Notes: generated by a model from the sequence alone, not told the origin. A stretch of 64,000 nucleotides of DNA from Prorocentrum cordatum (GCA_963575745.1 CAUYUJ010016370.1:148292-212291); one strand, 5' to 3'; positions 41,330 to 51,362 are shown, counted from the first letter of the stretch. Program-made: numbers and translations.

Positions 41330-41835
41330 ATTCCCCATATATATATATATATTGGTACATGTGGAAAGTGAGGGGATGACGAAGGCAACAAATATAGGAA
41401 CATATGGGGAGTCCTGCAATCTGTGTGTATACCGATGGGATCAGCCTTCGGGTGAAAAGGAGGTTAGGGGGGAAAGGGGAGGCGGTCGATTTGCGACGAG
41501 TCCCGCCTGCCGCCAACAAACAGTGCGCGGGCGAATGAATACCAACGTCCGACCAGTCTACCTATATAATTATCTTTATGTATATATATATATATATGTT
41601 TCGGCCGGCCCTGTTACATATACATTTGTATCTATATATATACACACGTTTTTATACACATCTCTTCCCATCTCTCTATATATACATGTATATATATATA
41701 TATGTATATACATATATACATATATATTCATATAGTCATTGATATATCTATATATTTTGTGGTGTTGGTGATGAAGGTGAGTGGTCCTGGTGGTGGTGGC
41801 GGTGGTGGTGGTGGTGATGGCGGGGTGGTGTGACG
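41330..41835. repeat. AT-rich microsatellites and (GGT)n
   Basis: (AT)n at 41337-41352, 41578-41597, 41634-41642 and 41682-41730 (TATATATACATATATA), then GGTGGTGGTGG at 41785-41830. The AT content contrasts with the GC-rich surroundings. Confidence 0.95.
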
Positions 41836-42049
41836 GTTATGGCCATGTGACATGATGGTTGTTCGTGCGTGCTGGTGCACCGCGGCGCGATGCCAGCGTC
41901 ATTTGGTTGCGTACCCACTTCTATGCCGAACGTCCGTGCCCACTTTGGTGGCGCATGCTCTAAAGATTGCGCACTCGAGGAAAACGCACCCCTATTGCAA
42001 TGCCACGCGTGTTCGGAGCACTAGCAGAGCTTGGTGCCACTCAGTCGCG

Positions 42050-42480
42050 AAGCGACAACTACACATAGTGGACATCGTCGTTGCCAGTAAAGTCGCCCGC
42101 GCCGCCCAGAATTGAAGCAACGCCATGTGTGGACGGCGCCCATGGCGAGATCGCAAATACCGGCGTATACGGAACGCAGCATATTCGGATTCGCAGCTCG
42201 AGTGCGACGGCCATGACAACAAGCTCGTCGGCGCATTCAAAAAACAGCCTACGCACCCATTTCCTGTACATGTTGTCGGTGCACGCGGGGCCGAGCACAT
42301 CGAGGGGAGCAAACGCAGGGCAAAGTTTGGCCATGATATCTGATATCTGGCCGTGTCATGGGTGCGGCTGCGCCACAACAGAAATACGTCCGCAGCACCT
42401 CGGCACACGCGCCTATGTCGGTGTGCCGGTGGCTCTGGTCCTTCGCGAACGCCGGCACGCCCCAGACGCGCACTTTCGCC
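42050..42480 (-). pseudogene. OTU-like cysteine protease domain
   Basis: OTU proteases cleave ubiquitin-type linkages, with a Cys near the N-terminus and a His near the end. Minus-strand readings show HRHTDIGACAEVLRTYFCCG (42.43-42.37 kb, resembling the DGxCxFRxL Cys box with an altered first position). A frameshift follows, then DVLGPACTDNMYRKWVRR, ADELVVMAVALELRIRICCV and GNDDVHYVWL (42.09-42.06 kb, the C-terminal xxHYxx His motif). Residue spacing fits an OTU fold. It follows the Pif1 helicase on the same strand after a ~300-bp helical linker. Three frames are needed, so it is broken or spliced. The assignment rests on motif pattern only. Confidence 0.6.
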
Positions 42481-42870
42481 AAGAACAAACTCACGGGACG
42501 ATCGCCTGGCAGAACCCAGGCCAGACCCCACGCTGCTCTCCGCCAAGCCAGCCGCCAATCAGAGCCAGAAACACGCGGCAGTGGTTCGACCTGCGTGCTG
42601 GCCGAAATCAAAAACCTCCACGCTGAGCTGGTAGCGCTCCTGAGAGCGCTGCGCGCGCTGCTGGCGCGCGGACATTTTTGCAAAGTTCTGGCAGTCGATG
42701 GACTTGACTTTCTGACGCAGCCGTCGTCGAAAGCGGGCCTTGTTGTCCTGCTCGGCGTGCTTGTCGTCGATGCCGTTCAGTAGAAGCAGGAACACCTTGT
42801 CCAACGAGAACGACGCGCTCTCCAGCGCGCGGGCGGTGTCATCAGTTTGGCAGCCCATGTCCTGCATGGT
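42481..42870 (-). pseudogene. Helical linker between Pif1-like helicase and OTU-like domain
   Basis: Frame 42867-42559 starts MQDMGCQTDDTARALESASF and continues SLDKVFLLLLNGIDDKHAEQ, then a very basic helix KARFRRRLRQKVKSIDCQN and QQRAQRSQERYQLSVEV. Normal composition suggests real coding. Likely the same polypeptide as its neighbours, but no known domain. Confidence 0.5.
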
Positions 42871-43842
42871 CTGCGCTGCAGAGTCTTCGCTCCGAGCGCC
42901 CTTGCGCTGCGTCGCGACAGCCTCGCCGGGCTGAAGTGGAACCTGCGCCGCAGGGCATTTGGAGCTCCGAGTCGCTGGGGGCGCCGATGTCTGCTGGGCC
43001 TGGCCACTGACCCGTCGCCCGCCTCACTCGGGCCCTCCTTGGGCTCGCGCTCTTTGGTCTCGCCTTTCTTCCCGGCGCAGACCGAGGCCACAAAGGCCCG
43101 CGCCCCGACGCCCTTGCGACCAGACTTCTCCGAGCAGTATTTCGCGGCGCTATTGGAGATGGGCGTCGCGCCGTCGATGGCGAGCATTGCCCGCGCGTCG
43201 GAGATCTCGCTGTCGGGCGGCCCTCTCTGCTCCAGTGCGCGGGCCGCCTGCTTGGAGCGGTCTTCGCGCGCTTGCGCGAGCGTCTCCGGCGTCGCGCTCC
43301 GCCGCGCCAGATGCGCCAGAAACAAGGCGTCCGCATTGGCCTCAAAGGCCGACCTGACTTCGAAGGTTCGGGCGAGGCGCGCAGCCGCGAAGTCCTCGAT
43401 GGGCGAGAGTTTGCGGGGGGAGCACGCGCCCCCGGCACATCGCGCGCGTCCAAGCCGCGAACGCAAGCCCCAGCTTGCTCGCGCAAGACGACTGGCGGCG
43501 GCGAAGGAGACGACGCACCCCTCGCGCGCGGTGGCGCCTTGAGATTTGTGCGTCGCGAAAGCCCAAGCCAGTCGGAGCGGGGCCCCCGCGCGAACGGTGC
43601 TGGACTTGGTGTTCTCGCGCGCAACCTCCACGCAAGGGGCGAGCGCCCGCGTCTAGGGCAAGTTCGCGAAACGCGGCGGGCCGTCGCTGTCCGGGGAGCA
43701 CCGCGACGAAGTCTGGCAGGGGACTGGTCTCCAGATCTCGCGGATAGCTGCCCGGCCGCGAAATGGGGGCGGCAGGTCCTGCCAGCGCGCGGCCGCCCCT
43801 TCGCTGCTCGCTTGGCGCCGCATGCAAGATCGCAACCACGAC
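42871..43842 (-). pseudogene. Pif1-like helicase, C-terminal part
   Basis: Frame 43839-43342 begins MVAILHAAPSEQ, the continuation of ...LINAAR at 43843 (Pif1 family: LxNGxxGxVxxI), with PLPDFVAVLPGQRRPAAF. Frame 43631 downward carries PLRLAWAFATHKSQGATARE at about 43.56-43.50 kb, the terminal helicase motif (AxTxHKxQG) shared by Pif1, RecD and Helitron helicases. Then a long Ala/Arg-rich extension. Two frame changes (near 43.84 and 43.6 kb) relative to the main helicase frame. Confidence 0.72.
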
Positions 43843-45774
43843 TCACCGAGCTGCATTTATCAGATCCAGAGGCACGGCCCTGACGCCCCGCGACCGATTT
43901 TGCGACGGCATCACATGCGATCCGACGCATAAGCGCGCTGCTGCGCGTACGTCGCGGAATTCTGCACCGCGAGATCCACTGCGCCCGCGGCAACGGCGCG
44001 CCTCGCGCCGAACAACGGCGCCGCCCGAGCTGGCAGGGCTCGGCTCGCCATGGAGCGACGCCATTGCTGCGAGCTGGTTCCCGTTGACCTTGCCCGCAGG
44101 GGCATTCCCTGGCACGAGCAGCGCGGCTTCACGGAGCAGGTGCCTCCCACCCAGCCACGGGCATGCCGCTTCGGGGCTCGCGTCGTCCACCTCGCGTGTT
44201 CTCCACAGAGCGTAACCCTCCGCGGTTATGGCGGAATCCCTGAGTCGCACGGTGTAGGCACTGGAAGCGTCGACTCCGTTTTGGCGGCGCATGCGCCGCA
44301 GACGAATCGCGCCCTCGAAAGCGCCGAACACATGCCCTCCCGCGAACGCCATGGATCTGGCAGCCGCTCCGCCGCTCTCGATGAGGGGCATCCCCGCCAT
44401 CAAGCTCGCGCTCAGCACGGGCGGTAGCTGGGCGAAGTCGCCCATCGAGAGCGCGCGGGTGCCTCTGAAAGGGCCCATGTCGTCCGGCGGCGGGCCCCGA
44501 AATCGCCGGCGCCAGAGAATTCGGGCCACCTGCTGCGCGCGGCGAATGACCGCCTCCAGCGGCGCGGCACCACAGGTAGAAATCTCGTCGATGACCAGCA
44601 ACTCAACGGACGCCAAGTCGCTCGCGAGATTGTCGAGCACGTCCCTGGTCAAGTCTTGCACCGCGTCAGCGCGCTCAGGTTTGAAACGCGGAGTCAATGA
44701 TTGTGGAGCCCGTTCCCAAATGGCCGAGGCGACACCTGCGAAGGCCATGGTGAGCACGCTGTCGCCCGACTCGAGCAGCAGGCGCACCTCTGCGACGCCC
44801 GCTCTGGCCGCGCGAGTTTTGCAGGCGCCTGCCGCCCCGAGAAGAAGCAGGCGCAATGCCGGCGGAGGACGGGGCGCGGAGCGCCCAGGCATGCCCCTCC
44901 ACTCCAAACGCTTCTCGGCCCACTCTTTCAGCGCGCCCGCAACGCGCTTCTGGGCGGGGTTCAAGCTTGCAGTCCTCGAAGCGAAGTCGGATTGCTGCCT
45001 GGGCCGGTGGAAGTCTGCCCTGGGGCCGTGGGCCATGGCGGCCAGGCCCGCAAGGCCAGTGTTTGAGATGCCGGCGGGCGCGCGCGCGAAGTCGGCCCGA
45101 CTGAGCGGTCGGCGGCGCCCCGCCTGCGCGCCCCAATAATAGCGCCGCCAGCCAATGTGAACCAGGGCGTGGGCGACGGGCCAGCGCCGAGGAGATGCTC
45201 GTCGAAGCCGTAGTCCGGAGGCAAGTCGCACTGCGCGCGCCAGCGCGCCACGCGCGTCGCCCACTCGCACGGCCCTCGATGATCGCCTAACACGAGGAGA
45301 CGGTGAGAGCTGCGCATGCGGGCGGCAGGCGCTCCGGACCCTCGCGATCGCATGCCCCCGCGATGTCATGCGCCGCCTGCGCCCGCGCGCCAGCTCTGGA
45401 CGCGACCCCCGGCCCCCGCGCGCGAACGCCCTTGGCGCAGACCGCGCCCGCCCGAGCCGCGCCGGGTAGTTGGCTCTCCCGCCGAGTGCGTCGCGTTGTC
45501 TGCCTCTTCGGCTTCGGCGTATCGTCTGCGGCCCGCAGCTTTCTGTCCTGGGCCTTCTTCTGCGCTTTCCCTTTTGGTTTCTGCTCCCGCGCCTTCCTCT
45601 GCGCCCTCCTCTTGAGTTTCTGCTCCCGCGCCTTCCTCTGCGCCTGCCACGGCGTCTTCCTGTTCGGGTTCTGCTTGTTGGCCCTGGCGCGTGCTCGCAT
45701 AGCCCGGGGCCGCGCCGGCGCGCGCGCGTTCGCGCCGTCAGAGACTGGCGCTGGCGCGATCGCGCTGGGTCCAC
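43843..45774 (-). CDS. Pif1-like superfamily 1B DNA helicase, core
   Basis: Helicase core in one long frame: LNPAQKRVAGALKEW (Q-like entry motif); Walker A RLLLLGAAGACKTRAARA at about 44.82-44.86 kb, with the Lys-Thr kept but the usual Gly before Lys replaced by Cys; DSVLTMAFAGVASAIW (motif Ia); Walker B VELLVIDEISTCGA (44.58-44.60 kb); SMGDFAQLPPVLSASL (motif III, 44.42-44.45 kb); RLRRMRRQN; AALLVPGNAPAGKVNGNQLA. Pif1 helicases unwind DNA 5' to 3'. The first ~170 residues of this frame (before about 45.25 kb) are Arg-rich and probably out of frame: the true N-terminus is likely encoded by the overlapping frame 46075-45287. The locus lies antisense within the Mei2-like gene's intron. Confidence 0.75.
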   Translation of the reverse strand: MDPARSRQRQSLTARTRARRRGPGLCEHAPGPTSRTRTGRRRGRRRGRRGSRNSRGGRRGRRGSRNQKGKRRRRPRTESCGPQTIRRSRRGRQRDALGGRANYPARLGRARSAPRAFARGGRGSRPELARGRRRRMTSRGHAIARVRSACRPHAQLSPSPRVRRSSRAVRVGDARGALARAVRLASGLRLRRASPRRWPVAHALVHIGWRRYYWGAQAGRRRPLSRADFARAPAGISNTGLAGLAAMAHGPRADFHRPRQQSDFASRTASLNPAQKRVAGALKEWAEKRLEWRGMPGRSAPRPPPALRLLLLGAAGACKTRAARAGVAEVRLLLESGDSVLTMAFAGVASAIWERAPQSLTPRFKPERADAVQDLTRDVLDNLASDLASVELLVIDEISTCGAAPLEAVIRRAQQVARILWRRRFRGPPPDDMGPFRGTRALSMGDFAQLPPVLSASLMAGMPLIESGGAAARSMAFAGGHVFGAFEGAIRLRRMRRQNGVDASSAYTVRLRDSAITAEGYALWRTREVDDASPEAACPWLGGRHLLREAALLVPGNAPAGKVNGNQLAAMASLHGEPSPASSGGAVVRREARRCRGRSGSRGAEFRDVRAAARLCVGSHVMPSQNRSRGVRAVPLDLINAAR

Positions 45775-46410
45775 TATCTGAACTCGGCACTGGCGCTTGC
45801 CCTGGAATGCGCGCGCGGCGGGCAGGCGTCGCCTGCCCTGCTACAGCGCGCTGGCAAGCCTCTTTGATCTGCGCGATGGTTCGCGGCCCATGCTTTCGAA
45901 TACGCAGTTGAGCCGCCATCCGCTGCAACCCCGCCTTCAAGAGCCGGCCAGTCACGCCGCCGAAGTCAACTGCGAGCAAGTTAATCTCCACCTGCGCGGC
46001 GGAGGGCGCCCCCTGGCTGTGGCAGAGCTGGCGCAGTTTGCGGCGGAGCGTCTGCAACGCCCTTCGCGTCGCCAAATGGCTCGCGCTCGGTCAGCGGCGC
46101 AGCATCGGGCGCGCTCTGGGCGCCCCAGGAAACATTTCCCTAGCAGCGGGGGGCTGCTGGCCCGAGGCAACGCCGCCCCCCGCGGCACCGTCTGCGGACT
46201 GCGGCGGGCCCGCCAGAGACTGGGCCTGCTCCGCGCAGTCGCGCCGCGCGTCTTCTACACTCCGGCGCGCGTTTTTGTTGCCCCATCAGGCCCGCTGCGG
46301 CGAGTCTCTACGCCGAGGCCCTTCGCGTACTCCATGAGCTCCGCTTCGCCATCTCGGCGGGCGCCCCCGCTGGTTGCGGCGCTGGCCCGCTTGGGGCGCA
46401 ACTGCTGCAT
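45287..46410 (-). pseudogene. N-terminal region of the Pif1-like protein (inferred)
   Basis: An ATG at 46410 opens MQQLRPKRASAATSGGARRD. A second frame (46075-45287) has MATRRALQTLRRKLRQLCHS, VEINLLAVDFGGVTGRLLKA and RIRKHGPRTIAQIKEACQRA, the last resembling a small SAP-like helix pair. A tandem of basic units follows (AQRKAREQKLKRR, AQRKAREQKPKGK, AQKKAQDRKLR), which looks like a nuclear targeting or nucleic-acid-binding tail. Same strand and spacing argue that it belongs to the helicase; no domain call beyond that. Confidence 0.45.
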
Positions 46411-47231
46411 GTGCAACTGGTCGGAACTGCTGCGATTGCGATGGCGTCGGCGGCAGTGATGCGGCCAGAGAGAAATATACGCGCGAGACTGGGGCAGCGA
46501 GAAAGATGACACACAAGAGTGGCGATACCAGTTCTGGGCGAGGAGCAAGCGAGTGGCATTTATTTGCCCGCGCAGTCTTTGGTGGCGGCGGGCAAGAGTA
46601 AGCGGTATTCAACTGTTTGCTTGTAGCCATGCTGTTGCGCAGCTGGCTACGACGGGTGGCATTGATTTGTCTGGTTGTTGCTTTTGGCCATGCGGTGCTA
46701 TGGAGAGACATTGCCGATGCGTTATCAACTCTGTATATAGAGACATACACTCAACGTCAGCAGGCCCATCGGGTCCCCGAGCCCCCTGGGGCCCCGAGCT
46801 GTTTGTTGTTTTAAAGGGGGGCCCTGGGGCCCCGATCTGTTTTTAAGAGCCACCGAAAGAGCGCCCGAGGCGCACCAGTAAGGCTCCTTGTCGCACCAGT
46901 GTCCACACCAGCGGTTTACTCGCGCTGACCCTCCAGTATATTCGTTCCCCAGTTTTTCTTTTTGAATACACAAGGATTTGCTGCTACGAGACCGGAAGCG
47001 AATATGATTGCAGAATCGGTGCGCGCAGAGCAAGTTCGAATTAGTAAGTACACGCACACACTCAGAGTCTCCATTCCCGCATTCTCTCCAACATCTCAGC
47101 CAAAAACACTCGCCCCTCAACCACCCCGCATGTTCAGACCCGCGACCCAGGCACGTCGGCGAGGTTTCTGGCCCACAGCGCAGGCCCATCGGTGAGGCTT
47201 CCAACCCCGCAACCCGGGCACGGCGGCGCAG
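46411..47231. other. Intron sequence, no gene seen
   Basis: Contains a local duplication of GGGGCCCCGAGCTGTTT / GGGGCCCCGATCTGTTT (46790 and 46828), otherwise nothing recognised. Confidence 0.5.
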
Positions 47232-47290
47232 CCGTTGAGGAGGAGGAGGAGGAGGAGGAGGAGGAGGAGGAGGAGGAGGAGGAGGAGAAT
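47232..47290. repeat. (GGA)n tract
   Basis: Pure GGA units, purine strand on plus. Confidence 0.97.
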
Positions 47291-47469
47291 GAGCCGCTGC
47301 AAGCAACAGAGCGCGAGCCGCCGTAGGGCGCAGGGCTGGCCGAACATGGCCCCGGCCCTCCCTGACTGCTGGTAGCCCAATCCAAAGTGAAACTACATAT
47401 CTATATATCTGTGGATTCATCAAAGTATCCGTATATCTATTGACCTATCTCTGTATCCACCACCACGAA

Positions 47470-47822
47470 CCCACCATCGAGTCACCCATCGGGACAACCA
47501 TCGGGGCAACCATCGGGACAACCATCGAGTCACCCATCGGGACAACCATCGGGACAATCATCGGGACAACCATCGGGACAACCATCGGGACAACCATAGT
47601 GACGACCATCGGGACAACCATCGGGGCAACAGTTGGGACAACCATCGGGACAACCATCGGGGCAACCATCGGGACACCCATCGAGTCACCCATCGGGACA
47701 ACCATCGGGACAATCATCGGGACAACCATCGGGACAACCATGGTGACGACCATCGGGACAACCATCGGGACAACCATCGGGACAACCATCGGGACGACCC
47801 GCGGGACAACCATCGGGGGTCA
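47470..47822. repeat. 12-bp minisatellite CATCGGGACAAC
   Basis: About 29 units of CATCGGGACAAC with CATCGAGTCACC and CATAGTGACGAC variants. Higher-order order visible: CATCGAGTCACC occurs at 47475, 47527 and 47683. Confidence 0.97.
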
Positions 47823-48121
47823 CGCCGGGGGGGGGGGGGGGCGACTACTTGGGCCCCATGTGCTCTACCAGTGAAGGACTTCGCGCAACTTCGCCTCGCC
47901 CGCACGCACGGCACGAACCGATACCGAAACCGACTTCCCGGTTGGGGGCACTTTCGCTCACCCCCCCCAACTTCCGATTTATTTGTGTGTCGCTGGACCC
48001 CTTCACATAGGAAGTGGAAGTGCATGCGGGCCCGGTCTCTGGCCAGGGCTCGGCGGGGCCGGCCTGGGCCTGTCTGGGGAGGGGCTCTACGGCGCTGCAG
48101 TGCGCCGCCACCGTGCCGTGC

Positions 48122-48250
48122 AGAGGGCCTCCTCCTCCTCCTCCTCCTCGTCCTCCTCCTCCTCCTCCTCCTCCTCCTCTTCCTCTTCCTTGTCCTCCTC
48201 CTCCTCCTCCTTTTCCTTGTCCTCTACCTCCTCCACCTCCTCATAATCAT
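48122..48250. repeat. (CTC)n tract near the intron end
   Basis: CTCCTC units with CTT variants. The only long tract of this family in the window with the pyrimidine strand on plus, i.e. on the sense strand of the Mei2-like gene, about 110 bp before the acceptor, where a polypyrimidine stretch might assist splicing. Confidence 0.9.
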
Positions 48251-48358
48251 CCTCCGGTGGGTGGTTCGGGAATTTTTCAGGGGCTGATTTGGGACGTCCT
48301 GGGGGGGTAAACATCAGGGTATCATGGCAAGAGTCTTGGCACGCCCAGGCGTGTCGAG

Positions 48359-48700
48359 GGCACGGGGGCGGATGTGCCGATGGACTTCAACAGGGAGCAG
48401 AGTCTCGGATACAGCTTCGTGAACCTGGTCAGCCCAGAGGCTGCATCCATGTGTTTCAAATACTTCGACGGCTTGGACAAATGGCAATGGAAGTGCTCCA
48501 AAGTGTGCCAGGTAGTATGGAGCGAAGTCCAGGGTTTCGAAGCAAACGTGGATCATTACAGGAACAGCCCCGTGATGCACCCAGGTATCCCAGCGCCGTT
48601 CAAGCCGACCATCTACAGCGGCGGGTTGCCAGTGGAGTTCCCGGCTCCCACTCGGGAGCTCAAGTGCCCACGACTCCGGAGGGGACACAGGCTCAAGTGA
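48359..48700 (+). CDS. Mei2-like RNA-binding protein, last exon (second half of the RRM)
   Basis: Reads DVPMDFNREQSLGYSFVNLV (beta3 with RNP1, LGYSFVN), SPEAASMCFKYFDGLDKW (helix 2), KCSKVCQVVWSEVQGFEANV (beta4, typical KVCxVxWxxxQG of Mei2-type RRMs) and DHYRNSPVMHPGIPAPFKPT, ending ...PAPTRELKCPRLRRGHRLK and a TGA at 48698. It completes the RRM begun at 40961. AG at 48357-48358 is a fitting acceptor in phase 0 with donor 41057. No stop or shift in either exon, so the gene may be functional. Family role: sequence-specific RNA binding. Confidence 0.8.
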   Translation, partial: GTGADVPMDFNREQSLGYSFVNLVSPEAASMCFKYFDGLDKWQWKCSKVCQVVWSEVQGFEANVDHYRNSPVMHPGIPAPFKPTIYSGGLPVEFPAPTRELKCPRLRRGHRLK

Positions 48701-49269
48701 AATCGGCGGTTGTCCGTCACCACAGTGACATCACGTCCATGCGTGGCAGTTGTCTCAGCGCTTGCATTTGCCGTGGGAGGCAGCAGACAGTATCGAATTG
48801 GCGGAACAAGGCAGCCCGAACGGAGTGGGCGAGGCCCTGATAATTAGCCCACCAGAGCTCTTCCGTTATTTGATAGCCCAGCTCGTTCAAGTATTTAAGT
48901 TTTCCGTGTTCCTGACAGCTTGCTCTGCCCATCGTGGGCGGACGAAAGTGGGAGGTGTGCCACTTGCGTGCAGCTGATTCGCTACCCTCCTTTGGTGCCC
49001 CCCCCCCCTTTCGCTCACCCCGAGCCAAGGTTGGGCCGAGAGGCTACCATCGCGTTGAACCCGCAGGGAGCAGCAATGCAACTCCACCAGAATGCGGGGA
49101 GCGCGGCACATTGCGGTCCCTGATTATCTCCTCATCCTTTCTGGGGCGGCATGGTCCGTTAGGGCACGCTGTCCGCGGTCTGCGCATGCCGCGAGACCAC
49201 TCCGCCCTTCTCGGCAAGCTTGTTCCCGTAAGCACAGTGGGTGTGAAAGTCTTGCTTAGTCTGGCATCA
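48701..49269. other. 3' flank of the Mei2-like gene
   Basis: No gene recognised. A minus frame (49028-48717) has normal composition but no family match. Polyadenylation signals cannot be defined in dinoflagellates. Confidence 0.4.
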
Positions 49270-49630
49270 CCACCGTGCCTGGCCAGGACCATCTTGGGCC
49301 CAGGATTCAAATAACATAAACTGAATACACGTACATGTTCGGAGCTTATCAGTTGGGAAGCTGGTAGTTTTCACCATCAAGACTTCATACGGAGGATAAA
49401 TACAAACACCGAAACATGAACCTTCGGAGCACCGCACGGATTTCTTAGATCGGCGCAGGAGGCGCCGCCATGGGAGTCCAGCGCCGATCCAAGAAATCAG
49501 TACGGACCTCGGACAGTTCATGTTTATGCCGTTGCGTGACTGTGGGTGTGGTGCGTAGACCTCCTGGCCAGGGCCAGGAGGGCGCATCCGCCATGCCAGG
49601 GCCCAGGATGACCCTGGCCAGGCATGGCGG
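49270..49630. mobile_element. Foldback/MITE-like element with two tiers of inverted repeats
   Basis: Outer arms of 35 bp match at 29 positions: left 49270-49304 contains TGCCTGGCCAGGACCATC, right 49596-49630 complement contains TGCCTGGCCAGGGTCATC. Inner arms of 45 bp (49412-49456 and 49481-49525) share AAACATGAAC at the outside and GATTTCTT(A/G)GATCGGCGC at the inside, around a 24-nt loop. No coding capacity. Confidence 0.8.
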
Positions 49631-50389
49631 AGGTGTGCATCTGTAGTCACATGTTGTTACTGTTTCGCTGGCCCCGTGCACTGCGCGAGGTCCCCCGTGC
49701 GCGGCGTCCCGTGCACGGGCGCCCCGTGCTTGGCTGGCTCGGGCCGTCCCGTGCACACACTATTCTGCACTGCGACTCGCGAGTTCCAAACCACTTGGAC
49801 GCGAGGTCCGAGCTCCAGGGACGAAGGCAGGTCAGAGCCGAGGATAAGGAGCAGCATGACGAGGAGGAGGACGAAGGAGGAGAGAGGAGGGCAGGAGGAG
49901 GAGAGGAGGATAAGAGGAGGAGATGCGAGGGAGAAAGAGAGATTTGATCATATGAGGCCCTGGAAGGCCGATCCTCCCAGCAGAAGAGGGGGAGAGATTG
50001 AGGAGGAGGAGGAGGAGGACGAGATGGAGGAGTTGGAGGAGGTGGATGAGGAGGAGGAGGAGGTGGAGGAGGAGGATGGAGATGAGGAGTGGAGGAGGAG
50101 GGGGAGGATTGAGGAGGATAAAGAGGAGATAAGGAGGAAGGAGGTGATGTGGAAGAGGAGGGGGGGTAGATGAGTAGTTGGAAAGAGAGGAAGAAAGGAT
50201 GATGAGGAGGAGGACGAGGAGGGGGAGGGGGAGGCGGGGAGGAGGAGGAGGACCAGAGTAAACCCAGGATGCATCAATGATGCTGCAGTGCACGCTCCCA
50301 TCCCAAGTCCCCACATCATAAGTTCCTATGCCTTCCCTCTTACTACAGGAAGCGCCCACTCCAAAGACGCAATCCCTATGGGCCTGCCA
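49631..50389. repeat. CCCGTGCAC units, then (GGA)n tract
   Basis: 49672-49757 has four CCCCGTGC(A/G)-type units. 49858-50255 is an impure GGA/GATGAG purine tract with the purine strand on plus. 50256-50389 is unique-looking without a gene. Confidence 0.85.
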
Positions 50390-51065
50390 TTCAGGAGGGA
50401 GCTCCGTTTTGAAAAGGACTTGCCGTGCAGCCTCCTAGCGAGTAATCAGGGATGCGAGTAGCTGAGTCACAAGCTGTAGCGAAGGGTCCAGCGAGAGGCG
50501 CATTTGGGAAACGTGTTGTCCCCCAGCCTTGCAGTTGCCATATGTTCAGGCTTCCGGTTGTCATATGGGGAAGCCGCATGCGAGATCCCAATGTCGAAGA
50601 GGAGCCGTCCTCCATCCTTGCAGCTATTGTGCGGTTTTGCGACGAATGTGCGCGGCGCTGGGGCGATATCCCCAGATTTAAGATGGCAGGCCCTCCATGC
50701 TCGGAGCTGATGCATGATTTCAAGACGATTGCGTGTGGCGCTTATTGAGGCGATAGCAACTGTTTGAAACAACTGGCCGCGGGCCTTCCATATTTACTGG
50801 CGCTGTGCACTTGTTCGACACGTCATCGGCGCGCCGCTCAGACTTTGAATTGAAAATGGCCGGCCCTCCAATATTGTAGTTGTCGTTAGTGGATAAGATG
50901 AATGCGTGCGGCGCTAAGGCAAAAGCACCATTTTGAGAACGGCAGGCCTCCATCCTCAGCATTGCTGTGGACGTTTAGGACAGATACGCGCGGCGCTAAG
51001 GAGAGACCCCCATTGAGATAACCGTCGGCGTTCCATCCCTTGGAGCTGATGCAAGCTTTTAGGCT
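50390..51065. repeat. Diverged ~80-95-bp tandem repeats
   Basis: The pair GCGCGGCGCT(A/G)AGG and AGATGGCAGGCCCTCCAT-type blocks recurs near 50400, 50655/50685, 50735/50780, 50850, 50905/50940 and 50988/51025. Copies are diverged, with no open frame that spans them. Confidence 0.65.
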
Positions 51066-51139
51066 TTAGGGTTGTAAAATGCAAGGAAGTCTTAAGCGAC
51101 ACGTGTGCGACAAGGGGAGGTGCCTGCACGGGAAAGGAT

Positions 51140-51362
51140 AGATGGAGGGAGAGGGAGAGGGAGGAGGAGGAGGAGGAGGAGGAGGAGGAGGAGGAGGAGG
51201 AATGGAGATGGAGAGGGGAGATGGAGAGGAGGAGGAGGAGGGAGGAGGAGGAGGAGGAGGAGGAGGAGGAGGGGGAGGGGGAGGAGGAGGAGGAAGGGGA
51301 GGAGGAGGAGGAGGAGGAGGAGAAAGAGGAGGAGGAGGAGGAGGAGGAGGAGGAGGAGAGGC
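51140..51362. repeat. (GGA)n tract
   Basis: GGAGGAGGAG with GGGA interruptions, purine strand on plus, ending just before LINE E. Confidence 0.97.

Larger units (their letters stand above)
41057..48358 (+). other. Large intron of the Mei2-like gene (inferred), ~7.3 kb
   Basis: Separates two halves of one RRM. Donor candidate GTCTAG at 41057, acceptor candidate AG at 48357-48358; both keep the reading frame. The joined reading has a six-residue insertion (GTGADV) where relatives have about four residues, so a different acceptor or a micro-exon is possible. Holds AT-rich microsatellites, the antisense Pif1/OTU locus and several repeats. Confidence 0.65.

Noticed and set aside
42050-46410. Calling the Pif1/OTU locus a Helitron
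   Set aside because: No HUH Rep motif, no TC...CTRR ends and no terminal hairpin could be placed; kept as an alternative only.
47445-47874. Thr/Ile/Gly repeat protein from the 12-bp minisatellite
   Set aside because: A 12-bp unit always stays in frame; no flanking coding signal.
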